DNA from: Closterium sp. Naga37s-1 | Taxonomy: Eukaryota > Streptophyta > Zygnematophyceae > Desmidiales > Closteriaceae | DNA: 64,000 bases | NCBI GenBank assembly: GCA_947471745.1 | Contig: CANJKZ010000428.1 | Span: forward strand, 423,001-487,000 | Direction: 5' to 3' | In this document: positions 30,534 to 41,606 of the stretch, in pieces | Layout of the letters: every line of letters begins with the position of its first letter | Numbering within the stretch: position 1 is the first letter of the stretch | The notes under the pieces: generated by a model | The model's input: the letters and a program-made list of their open reading frames with translations, nothing else | Databases searched by the model: none | Told to the model about the DNA's origin: nothing | Made by a program: the position numbers and the translations under genes

Positions 30534-32376
30534 CGCGCACTACTTCAATGCATGCGCAACCACACATGGAAAATAGAAGTGTACTTTTACACGACGCCCC
30601 TCCCTTGCCCTCCCACCCAACACCACAATCTCGTAAACGCGCACCCATACAGCCCGTCTCAAATCCCCCACCCACACACACTCCCATGCACCATCAAATC
30701 CCCTAGTTTCCCTTCCATCCACCCATCTTAAACCCTCCCCCTTGAGGGATATAGTCCCACCGGAGCTGGTCGTTGAAGTTGGCGCCGATGGTTCAAACAC
30801 TCTTTTCTCCCCAGCATTCGCAGCGAATTGGTTCCGGAAATCGCGCGAGGTACTGAGAGTACGGCCAATAATGAACTGAAACGGGTAGCGTGAGAATGTT
30901 GTAACGCTGTCCACGTGGCGTCCGCTGAGAGGCCAGCTCCGCCACCACCGCTACCGATCACATTCTTAAAGCTGCTGCTCATTCTTCCGCAGCGCGACCT
31001 CGCACTCCCTATGACTTCGACACGATAAGACCGGCATGCGACGGCGGCGCTCCCACGCGCGGGAGTGTGCGACGCACCATAGGAAACGAGTGCGAGGCGT
31101 TGCGACTCGCCGAATCGTGAGCAGTGCGCGACACCAGCGTGGATAGACATCGTGCCGTGCCGACTCACGAGCAGCAATCGCACGGGACGGCAGCAAGCCC
31201 TGCTCGACCACACACGGCTGGAAATACAGCAAGTTCTACTTCGACAAGCCAGGTAAGTGTGGAGTCTTGTCACAAACGAAGAGATTTCGCGGTTGTGTAG
31301 CGAGCCTCTGGAGAAAGGGTTAGAAAGACCGGTAATACTTTCTCGTTTACACAGGAGAGCAGGCCTAAGATATGTTGAGCTGAACCAACATGTTACCGGT
31401 ATATCTTGAGACTTAATTATCTGCAAAACAAAACTTCAGATTGGCAAACCGTCTTTCCAGTATGAACTACCCCAAAGAACCAACTCCTCGAGCAGCATGT
31501 AACCGTACACCGATAAGGTGTAACCCTGGTAATGTGGAAGTAAGAGCTGACCTTGGGACCTCAGCTTTATATGTCAAAGCATCCCACCCAAGAATTCAGC
31601 ATGACCTCAGTAATGGAGTGGAGGGGCAAATACGGCTCAAAACAGGGACGAGACTGACGGGGAATAAGGTGCGACAAGGGAAGGAAGTGGGACTGATGAA
31701 GGAAGAACGGGGTTAGAGTGAGGGAAAAGGGATGCTGGAAGTGGGCGTGGGAGTCCCAGGAGGGTAATAATGTAAGGCGCTCGCCCATACGGCACCAGTT
31801 AATCACTGTTCAGAAACCACCAAAAAGATTAACAGGAACTGTTACAGGCCATGGTCATATTGAGGCACTCCCAAACAAGTTCCCTCACCTATCTCTATGC
31901 ATGCACCCACGGGCACAGGGCCATAGTCGCTCCTAGCAAAGCACACACAGTGGAACCGCCCAGACAAGTCACACACAGGCACAGGCACAGCACAGCACCG
32001 CACGGGACGGCACAGCAAGGCACGGCACAGCACGGCACGGCACGGCACAGCACGGCACGGCACGGCACGGCACGGAACAACACAACACAACCCAAGGTCA
32101 ATTGCAATGTGGCACCAACATTCTTGATCATCCGTCAGAAAAAACCACATTCCCTTCCTCCACATGCTCCCTTCCTCCACATGCTGCCCTCATCACAAAC
32201 AGCCCTCAGATGTACTCCTTGCTCCCTCACTCAACCCCTCTCCTTCCCACTGATTCATCTCATCCCTTCAGCCTGCTGCCCTTGATTGCCACCCATCCTG
32301 CACCACTCACGCCACTATCTGGCCACCACCACTCCCCACCAACTCCAACCTCACACAACCCTGAAGTAACACCACT
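30534..32376. other. Intergenic, no gene resolved
   Basis: A minus-strand frame at 30728-31426 (with MSSSFKNVIGSGGGGAGLSA near 30990) shows no family and no good splice continuation. A CACGG/CACAG pentanucleotide array lies at about 31975-32085. The last 300 bases should hold the 3' UTR of the ABHD17-like gene. Confidence 0.45.
31975..32085. repeat. CAC(G/A)G pentanucleotide array
   Basis: About 20 tandem units of GGCAC, AGCAC and variants. The same five-base unit occurs again at 34350-34450 inside an intron of the neighbouring gene. Confidence 0.85.
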
Positions 32377-35300
32377 TCATTGGCTGGACCCCACTTCCCC
32401 GCCCATACCAGCAACTCCTGTCACCGCCACTGCTGCTGAATCTTCAATGGCCTTTCCATTCGCAGCAGCACCAACACCTTCAGCTGCTAGGCCATTCACA
32501 GGATGAGCAGCAGCAGAGCCTGATCCTGAACCTGTGGCAGCACTGCTAGGAGCTTTCCCTTGTGCCACTGCTGCCACTCCTAGTGCTTCCGCCCCCTCCG
32601 CTTGCCCATCCTCCGATCCCTTCCTCCTCGCATCCCGCCAGGTCGAAGGGGAGAAGCGGAACGACGGGGACATGGCCCTCAGCTTCCAAGACCGGGTTTT
32701 ACGGTTGGGCGTAGCCGCAGCAGAGGAAGAGGACGAGGCGGAATCGACTGAGTTGCCGTTGGAGGTGGGGAGAGAGGCGGGGGAGGAGGAGGAGGAGGAG
32801 GAGGAGGCGGGAGAGCCGGAGAAAGAGCCAAGGGGAGTGGCAGGAGCAGAGGCGGTACCGGAGGGGTGGCGGTGGCGGTTGGGGGTCATGAAGGAACGGA
32901 TGGCTGTTATGGGGGTTCCCCAGCCGGGGCGCTGGCGACAAGGGGAAGGGCGCGGGGACGACGGGGAGAGGGAGTGGGAGAAGCGGGGAAGAGCGAACGG
33001 AGATGGGGGGAGAGGGAAGAAGGAAGGCGGGAGCAGGTGTTAGTGGAAGAGTCGAAGAGGCAAGGAGCTGGTTGGGACAACAGAGGAACGTGTGAGGAAT
33101 GGATGGAGGAGAGAGGTGTGAAAAGGGTTGGACAAAACCCAACCCAGCCCAGGAAGTTGGTTTGCTTATGCGGCGCTTGTGGGGGGCATAACAGACTGAT
33201 GAACCCCGAAATGGACTCGGCAACTTCATTCCCATCACACGACCACCAAAGTAATAAGGAATTTCGAGCCAAGACAAACAGGCGGCACAAACCCACTGCC
33301 CTATGCAATGGCCAGCCAGGCCCTGCACCCGCCAATCCTTCCGTCACCCTTGTCTTGCTGCCCATCCTTCCAGCCCCCCCCCCCCACCCCTCCCATTAGC
33401 CTCTCGTTTCCCTCCCCACCTCCTTTACCCCCTCCATTCCCCTCCGTCCCCGCCCCACACCTCCCCGCATCCCCCTGCGCGCTCACCCTCTTGGCCTTCC
33501 TGGGGAGGTCGGGCTGGGGCGCGGGGGGGTGCTGGACGAGGTAGGAGATGTATTTGCGCAGGCAGCGCAAGTACTCGGGGAAGAACTCGAGGTCGCAGTG
33601 GTGCCCGCCCTCCAGGAACAGCGGCTCAAACGGCCGCTTGCACGCGTCCACCAGCATCTGCCCGTGCGACACGTCCACCACCTCGTCCGACGTGCCCTGG
33701 GGGGTGAGCGCGTGGGGGGAGGATGGGAAGCGCGGGGACGGGCGGGCGGAAGGGGGAGGCAAAGAGGCGGGGGGAGGTGCGGGGCAGTGGAGGAAGGAAG
33801 GAGTGTGGGGGGGGGAGGAAGGGACGCGGGATAGACGGAGTGTGAGTGAGGATGAGCACCTGTAATCGCGCACCAGCACGTGCCAATCGGGTTCTTTGCG
33901 TCCGTTTTCGAGGGTGGGTTCAACTTAAACAGGTGTGGTGCGCAGGTTTCACCTTCTTCAATGTACATTACGAACGAAAACAGAGCGCTGCTCTGGGTAG
34001 AGTGCAATTTGAATGATGAAACATGATAGAGTGCAGTGCAGCGTGACCAGGTGCAACTATTTCTTCTAGAAAAACGGGAAAGGAGTACGATGGGGAGGGA
34101 GAGTAAGGTGGGGGGTAGGGATGGGGGCCGAGGGGGGTTGTATGGGGAGGAGCGGAGCAAATAGACGGGCAAGGCAGCGAGAGCAGGAGTAGGTGGTGAG
34201 CGGGCTGGAGGGGATGAGGAATGAGGGGGGCGCGGTAGGACGTACATGCATGACGAAGACAGGGCACTCCACTTTGGGCAGCTTGTCGATGTTCTGTGCG
34301 CATGTGGAGTGGAGGAGCAACGGAGACAGCGGTGGGGAAGACAAGGCACGATAAGGCACAGCACAGCACAGCAAGGCACGCACAACACAGCACGGCACAG
34401 CACACCACGACACAACATGGCACGGCACATCATGGCACAGCACAGCACACTGCGGCAAATGTGTGCAGGCAGTATTTCCCAGAGTGGCAACCCCGTCACG
34501 AAAACACACGCACATATGCTGACACACCCCCACCCGAACTTGTGCAATCTCCCACCTCACCCGACCATGCAACACACACCAACCACGGCACGGCACAGCA
34601 CCGCACAGTCACACCTCCCTCCCCGCCTCCGCCCACGCCTCTCCCCTCCCTCCCCCCCTCTCAGCGCAAAGCGTACCGGGAAGATGTCGAACCAGTAGGT
34701 GTGCTTGACCTCGTACAGCACGCGCACACCCGACGCGATGGGGCTGTGCAGCACCACGCCGCGCACGTTCGGCGTGCGCGATGCGAGGTCGACGGTGGGC
34801 CCGCTGCCGACGCTCTGGCCGTACAGCACGACCTGGTCCGCGCCGATGCTGTACCGCTGCTGCAGACACGCCATCACCGCCTCCACGTCCGCGTACGTGT
34901 CCGCCTCCGACGGCTGCGCGGACACGCGGGGGGAGCGGGTGCGCGGGGTGGGGGGAATGGGGGGAGGGAGAAAGGAGAAAGGGAGGAGAGAAAGGAGGAG
35001 ACGGATAGGGGTTGTGGGCAGGGACTGACGTCGGTGGCTATTGCGTCAAGGCTGATGCTACGAAGTCATGAGGAGGGGGGGAAGGAGGGGGGGAGGGGGG
35101 ATGGGGAGGGGGTGGTTCTGCAGGCGAGGCGAACTTGATTTAAGCGAAAAACGCTCGAGATAGTTGTCGAAAGGGCGGAGCAAAGAAGAAAGACGCCATA
35201 GAGAGGGGCTGAGAAGGTCGAGGACGGGGGTGGGGGGAGGAGGGGGACTGCAGAGGAACGAGGGCGTAAGCAACCGTCCGAAGAGGAGCACGATGGCAAT

Positions 35301-35997
35301 TGAAAGAGAGCTGCCTCAAGTTACCGGGAAACACATACACCTTTCCTTTCCCCTTCCACCCTTCCCTGTGAACCCAGCTTGCGAGAAGCAGCGTACCTTG
35401 CCGGTTGAGGCGCCGTATCCCGTGTAGTCGTACCTGGTGAGACACGGAAGGTGATGGGATGGGAGATGACGGAAGATTGGGAACGTAACAAGGTGAACAG
35501 AGAGGACAGGAAGAGCAGAGAGTGCAAAGAAAAGGTCCAGAGAGCTCTAAAGGCAGTCACGAGTGCAAGTTTTCCTTTTTACAAGTTGAAAGGATGCGTC
35601 ATTGACAACGACAATTGGGACCGAAGGAACGAGGGAAAGACGGAGAGGTAGAGCGGAAGGAGGGAAGGGAGAGCAGGGGTAGTTACGAGGCCCACCCCAT
35701 GAGATTAACTCGCAGCATATGCGCGAGCTCGACGTAGAGGTCGTGCATCTGTCCCAGGTCAGCCGCATTGCCGTGCGAGTACAGCAGCGTCAATCGCGCG
35801 CGGGGATTGCGGACGAACATGGCCGCCACCTGCTGTCTCCGCCGCGTATCGATCAACAGCACGTCCACGTGGTCTTGCGGCGGGATGCTGTCGAATCGCA
35901 GCTTTCCAGTGCTCAGGTCCTTCACGATCCCGTATGAAGGCGGAGTTGGCGGGAAAAACGCGAATTTCGCCGCTAACGATGACGTCATGGCACCCAT
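32377..35997 (-). CDS. ABHD17-type alpha/beta hydrolase (protein depalmitoylase-like)
   Basis: Six exons with matching phases: 35696-35997, 35397-35433, 34677-34913, 34246-34293, 33487-33696, 32377-32931. They give 462 residues. The N-terminus MGAMTS fits an N-myristoylation signal (Gly2, Ser6). The fold is clear: LLYSHGNAADLGQM (oxyanion strand), YDYTGYGAST, nucleophile Ser147 in YGQSVGSG, Asp212 in GTSDEVVD, and His240/241 in GGHHCDLE. Animal ABHD17 enzymes remove palmitate from membrane proteins, and plant relatives share all motifs. The substrate here is unknown. The last exon adds about 180 residues rich in Ser and Ala with a basic patch (TRSWKLRAMSPSFRFSPSTW), a tail also seen in variable form in plant homologues. 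The 1.0 kb from 35998 upward should hold its promoter. Confidence 0.92.
34350..34450. repeat. CAC(A/G)G pentanucleotide array in an ABHD17 intron
   Basis: About 18 units of GCACA/GGCAC in the intron between exons 34677-34913 and 34246-34293. It matches the unit of the array at 31975-32085. Confidence 0.8.
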
Positions 35998-38642
35998 GGT
36001 GGCGTAACGAAGCTAACAGCGCAAACAATTCCTTTTACCCTCACGAATATCCACAACTAACCCGGAGACTGAAAGCTTCCAAAGTTAGGAGGGGTCTAAT
36101 ATATTAGATTAGTCTGCAAAGTATACGGGCCAATGAATAGTCAAGTATGCCTTTCACCGAGCGAGCGAAAGGTGCCTTGAGGAGGCAACTGTGCGGAGCC
36201 GAAAAAAAACCTGCTGGCGAGTCTCAGGAAGAGATATTAGCAAGTAATGTTAGAGGCTGCTGTCGTTGTGAAAGCCGGAACACCAGCGTAACGAACGGCT
36301 ACCGTGGCGGAAGGATGGAGCGCGGCTGCCTTACTAGGCAACAGCGCCGCGCGGGCGAAGTACAGCACGGCATTTGACAGACACGGGTTGGACCAGACTG
36401 TTTAGTATTGGCTGTTGTGAAAATCCTTCTGGAACCTAATACAGCCTAGGTTAACGGTTGCATCTAAATGTGAGTTTTGCGGTAAGGCCACGGAAGATGT
36501 TAGGGTTCAAAGTACGAGTCTGGCTTATTGTGAAAAAAAACGAAGGTTCGGGAATTCTACACACTGGTTGGTGGAGAAAATACGAAGCGTGTCTGGTCAA
36601 TTTAGGAACATTGACGTCGCTGTCGTCAAGCAGCGAAGCAGGAAGTGTGTCAAGAGTAGACTTAAGCGGTAAGTGTAGAAGCGTGCCAACCTAAACACAG
36701 CATATCAAACGTGGTGAAGGGGAAAGCAGAGTGGAGCAGCAGAGGGTCCTTACACACAACGGAGCTTGGTTGCAATGAGGAGCTAGGAGGAGAGCCAAAG
36801 CAGGGTGAGCAGAGGCAGGTGGGTGGGCAGAGAAACCTTCATTCACCGCTGGCGGGGGTTGGGGAGGGAGGGGTGCGGGGAGAGGGGGAATCTTGGCGCA
36901 AGCCCAGGGGAAAGCCTAGCAGGAGGCACGGAAGGGGGGTGCTTTCCTCTTCCCAGTTCGTGCTCAACCGCTCGGGAAAATGGGATACGGAGTTGGATTG
37001 GGGAGGGAGGGGACGCTGTAGTCCGCATTTCTCAGCTCAAGTGTCAGTCCGTGCAAAGCAAGTCAGTCCGTATGTGGTGGTGCTGCGCTGAGGAGATTGC
37101 GTGAACTGTGTACACCCTAATGCTCACTCAACCGCCCACTCTGAACACGCCCACTGCCACTCCATACGCCCAGTGGTCGACATTCACAGCCAACGGCCCG
37201 CGCGTTACTAGCCCACGACAGAACTAAGATATTCTTGACCTCGAATAAATTATTCGAGTTTCCCAGACAAGACACGCTGGGCCAGATACAGTCCCATTCT
37301 CCCCGTAGCGAGCGCGTGCTCGAAAGAGGAGCACAGAGAAAGATGGGGAACGAGACTGAAATGGGCATCAGGTGTAAGAGGGAGGGGGAGGGGGCGGGGA
37401 AAGTGGTGTTGGGGAAGGGAGGGGGAGTTGAGGGGGAGCGGGTTGCGGGGGGTTGTGGTTGGTGGGTGGTGCTGGTGCTGTGGTGTGCTGTGTCCTCGCT
37501 GTAGTTGCGCATCACAACGAGAACCAGCGACAGACGGACAGGTTGATGGGGTTTGACGGATGCGTGACGAGGGCAGACTGGAAAGTACTGCCGCAGAAAG
37601 TCCATCATGGTCCCAAGTTTGCGAAAGGTTGCGCGACCACAGCGTTGTCGCTCGTCGCGCAGGGATCCTTGGCGAGGCGTTTGGCTCCATGAACTCCGCG
37701 CGTTATTGTCACGAGTAACTCAACCTGCGATGCGCCAACATGGACAAAACTGCATGCAACGGTTATTGCAGGACTCGTTTCTTTATAAACCACTTCATAA
37801 AGAAACACACAAACACAGACACACGTAAGTCTAAGTAGCATAAGGGCTACAAGGATGGGGACCAGGAGGATAAACAGCACATAAATATTTTTCACAAGTG
37901 TATGCAGATTACATTTCATCGACCTACTGACCAACCACAATATTCTCGACGATTAACATTCATACCCACCCACCGTAATACTATGCAAAAAACATCAAAA
38001 CCAGGATAATCGCTTGGTAAGATAGTCAGCAGCAGAGTCCGTAATGGTTTTGGGACAGGCCGAGAACACAGAATTATATTGAAATATTTTTACAACGAAT
38101 GTTATCGTAATACTCCCTGGATGAACTGTAAAATAGCATGCACCTTCTCGGCAAGGATGAAGGGCAATGGTCAGAATAAATATGATAAAATATCAAAAGG
38201 CTGTACAATTTACAAACCACGTCTTATAACATGTTTCTAAAGGAGAAAGCACCACTAGAGTTAAAATCTTTAATTGAAGTAAGCATCCCACTGTTCCAAC
38301 GCAGGAATTATCTGGACTGGTGTATCTGGATATTCTCCATGTCAGCCCTCACTCAGCGGCATCCTTCCCAACAAAAACACGGTCACGCAATTGGGGGCTT
38401 CTCCTGGCATTAGCACTGGTGCTATACAGTATTTCGTTCTGCTCACGTGACTCAAGACCAGGTCGGCATTGGTCCTTCATTCACTGTACTTCAACACACT
38501 TTTGAATAAGTAACTTGATGAACCGAAGCGCTGCGGAACAAGCTAAAGAATCAGGCGTCGACTAACGGTGGTATTAGTCCAAGAAAGATTCCTATCCGGC
38601 ACCTTAACCGGTGAAAGCCGTAATCTTTTACGTCTAGAAGCC
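35998..38642. other. Intergenic space between two divergent genes
   Basis: The ABHD17-like gene runs left and the universal stress protein gene runs right, so both promoters lie here. Bases 37770-38560 are distinctly AT-richer than the surroundings. A G-rich stretch lies at 37380-37460. No open frame has a recognisable domain. Confidence 0.5.
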
Positions 38643-40974
38643 ATGGCTACTTCAGACACTGTCGCGGTTCGCAGAAAGCGCATAATGGTTGCGATGGATG
38701 AAACACGTGGCTCGCGAACCGCGTTGCGGTGGACCATAGGCCACGTGGCTTCAGAGGGCGAAGACACCGTGCTGCTGCTGTGCGTACAGGACCCGTCCGT
38801 GCAGCCAGGTACGAGGAAGAGGAAGAGGAGGAGGAACATGCCCTCTCGTAGTGAAAAAAAGGACAAACTAAATGCTTTTTGGGAGTGCCGAGTACGGTTG
38901 CACGGTTTAAGGAGCTTTCAAATGCCATAACGCGCATGTTCGACGTTTCAGAAAAAAACAACCTAAATGCGCCTTTCGTCCCCGTTTCCTCTGTCTTCCG
39001 TGTTGCGGCTGCCTCTCTTCCTGTATCTCTGTCGCCAGTGGCTGTGACTCCTCAGCTCCTCGACAGTCTCATGGAGCGCTCACGGCAGATGTGCCAGGAG
39101 ACGGACAAGCAGGTCAGCTCCCGCTCCCTAGCACCATCATCATCTGCTTCCGTCCTCATTATTTCGCTTCGTCCGTTCCGCCTTCTTCACCACTGACGCC
39201 CTCCCTCATCCGCGGCCCGCCTGCTTGCCTACTTGCCTGCTCGCCTGCTTGCCTGCTCGCCTGCCTGTCTGCTGGTCTGCCTGTTCATCGCTCCAGGTGC
39301 AGTGCGAGGGAGCGTTTGCGGAAGGCGATGTGCGGGAGAAGATTGTGTCTATATGCGCGGACAGGGATGTGGACCTCCTTGTGCTCGGTAGCCGCCGCCA
39401 ACTCTCCTCCCACCGGTGAGGGACCACGCAACCCCTCCCTCCCACCACCCATCCACCCACTCACCCACCTGTGCTTTCCCTAACCCAACAGCATATGCAG
39501 CTCGCTTACCTCACCAATTTGAAACCCTAACCCTTCCCTCCTTTCCTCTCTTCCCCACCTTTCCCCCCTCTCTTTCCCCCCTTCGCCCCGTTCCTCTTCC
39601 CCTCCTATTCTCCATCCCCTCATCCTCTTTCCTCCCCTCTCTCAATACCTTTTATATATTGCTGCACTTATGCCCCTCCTCTTGCCGCTTTTCCACCTCT
39701 CTTCGTTGCCTTCTGCTCCCCTGAAATGTACCCATCCCCAATCCACCCTCCTATTCACTCCCCATCCCCACTAATCCCCAACTTATTTCCCGATCCATCC
39801 ACCCCCCAATTCACCCCCCTATCGTCTATCCCCTTATCCACCCTCCACCCACCCCCCCTTTCACTCCGACCCCCCTTTCACCCCGCAGCATGTTGACAGG
39901 CAGCCGGGGCAACTACTGTGCAGTGTGTGCGCCGTGCCCGGTGCTGGTGGTGCGCATGGCGCCAGAGGAGGAGCAGATGCGCCTGCAGTGCAACCGCCCG
40001 CGCCGCATCGCGGTAGGGCTGGACAGGAGTGAGGCGAGTGGCGAGGCATGCAAGTGGGTGCTGCACCACGTGTGCCGCACAGAGGACCGCCTCTACCTGC
40101 TGCATGCCGACCGAGAACCCAGCTATGCCATGCAAGGTGCGCTGGCTTATGGGAAATGTGCCCGATGACGGTTGGAGTTGATGACTATGGCATGGCCTTG
40201 GGGAATGTGGGCAAGGTGGTGTTTACTCTCCCCAATCTGTGAACGGGAGGATTTGTGGATGGTGTGCAATGTCCTTGGGCGTTTGCGGTTCTAGGTCTGT
40301 TTCCCTTGCTTGACGTCTGCTTTCCCAGCCGCTGTTAACACCCCCCTCGCTCTCCATATGCGCACATTGTAACCAGACCGCATGCTAGCAGCTGATGGGA
40401 AAAAGACAAATGACATGGTGATGCGGCCGCACTTTGACGCTCTCATCTCCCTCGCGTTGCAAACAAAGGTACCACCCTTCCTCTCCTTGACCCCTCCTTT
40501 CAGCCTTTGCATAACAGCATTATCTTGCAAATCTCCTGCAACCTCCGCTTTGTGGCTCTCTTCTTTTCTGTGTGGGACTGCAACTCGACCTCTTAGTTCC
40601 CCACTTTTCATGCATCTGTCCACCTTTGGGTTCTCAGGGGGCATCGTTCGAAGTTTCCACTCATGTGCTTGAGGGCGATCCTCGCCCGTTACTGGTGGAA
40701 TTCTGCGAGCGCAATCATATCGATTTGCTGGTTGTTGCAACAAGAGGAACAGGCTCAGTTCGCGGGTAAGTTTGCTGGTTGTTTTTTTGGTGTAAACATA
40801 ATACATGTACCGTAATTGTTTTCGTGTAGGTGTTTTTTTCTAACCCTGAAACAAAGACCTGCTCTTTGTTGCTTGAGCAGGGTTGTCCTTGGAAATGTGA
40901 GTGCGTACATGGTGCAATATTGTCCTTGCTCCCTTCTCCTATATCGTCAGAAGACAAAGCTGATGTCTCCTTGA
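38643..40974 (+). CDS. Universal stress protein with two USP domains
   Basis: Seven exons with matching phases: 38643-38808, 39039-39112, 39297-39415, 39889-40136, 40377-40468, 40638-40765, 40881-40974. They give 306 residues. Domain 1 runs RRKRIMVAMDETRGSRTALRW ... VDLLVLGSRRQL ... LTGSRGNYCAVCAPCPVLVV. Domain 2 runs RRIAVGLDRSEASGEACKWV ... IDLLVVATRGTGSVRG ... LGNVSAYMVQYCPCSLLLY. The GxxG(9x)G(S/N) nucleotide-binding pattern is best kept in domain 2 (TRGTGSVRGVVLGNVSAY). USP proteins bind ATP or AMP and respond to stress, but the role here is not shown by sequence. The C-terminus (QKTKLMSP) is short. Exon 2 begins at GTCGCCAG|TG, which gives the only consistent phase. Intron 2 carries CTTGCCTGCTCGC-type repeats at 39225-39285. 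Confidence 0.9.
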
Positions 40975-41606
40975 CAACTGGCACCCTCCTCATAGCTAAT
41001 GACAAAGCCCTTGTAATTTAGTCACTATTACTAGTGAATTTATCTAGGATGTTTAAGTCTGGTTGCACTGTATAAGCTGAGTGTAGGTTCGCCCGGTTCT
41101 CGCGTTTCGCCGTCGTCAGCATGGAGCAATTCTCAAGGGTCATCTTCGGAATCACCACGAGATGCTTGTGGCCGACGCCTGTCGTCGTTTCTCATGCGCG
41201 GAAAGACGTGAGGCTGAAACTGGTTCAGTCTGGTTACCGCGACACGCGATTCCCCCCGCATCATTTCGCCGCTGTTTTTGTCCCTCTCTGCACTCGTTTC
41301 GCTCACTCATTCCCTGACCTCTGTACAGCGACAGAGCCGACGACGCTGCCGCCATTTTCTGCTGCAGGAGGGACAGTCGTGTCTCATCGCTTACCGCACT
41401 TGCTCGTAGGTCTGGCCAGTCATCCTCACTCAAGTTCACCGTCGTAGTTTATAGTCTGGTCGGTCAGCGCATTTCAACTCACCCACTCCAGTTTCCACTG
41501 CTTCTCAAGGCTCTCCTGCTCTCAGTGCTACCCTTTACCGGCTCTTGCGCGTGTGTATTCTCCGTATTCGGGCTTCAACTGCTTATCTCGCAACGAGCTT
41601 CTTCGA
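40975..41606. other. Intergenic, promoter side of ornithine decarboxylase
   Basis: 632 bp between two plus-strand genes. It holds the USP 3' UTR and the ODC promoter and leader. The frame is open upstream of the ODC ATG to 41553 but only from a GTG, so the first ATG at 41607 is taken as start. Confidence 0.5.

Noticed and set aside
30728-31426. 232-codon minus-strand frame
   Set aside because: No conserved motif, no splice continuation into a known family, and composition like intergenic DNA.
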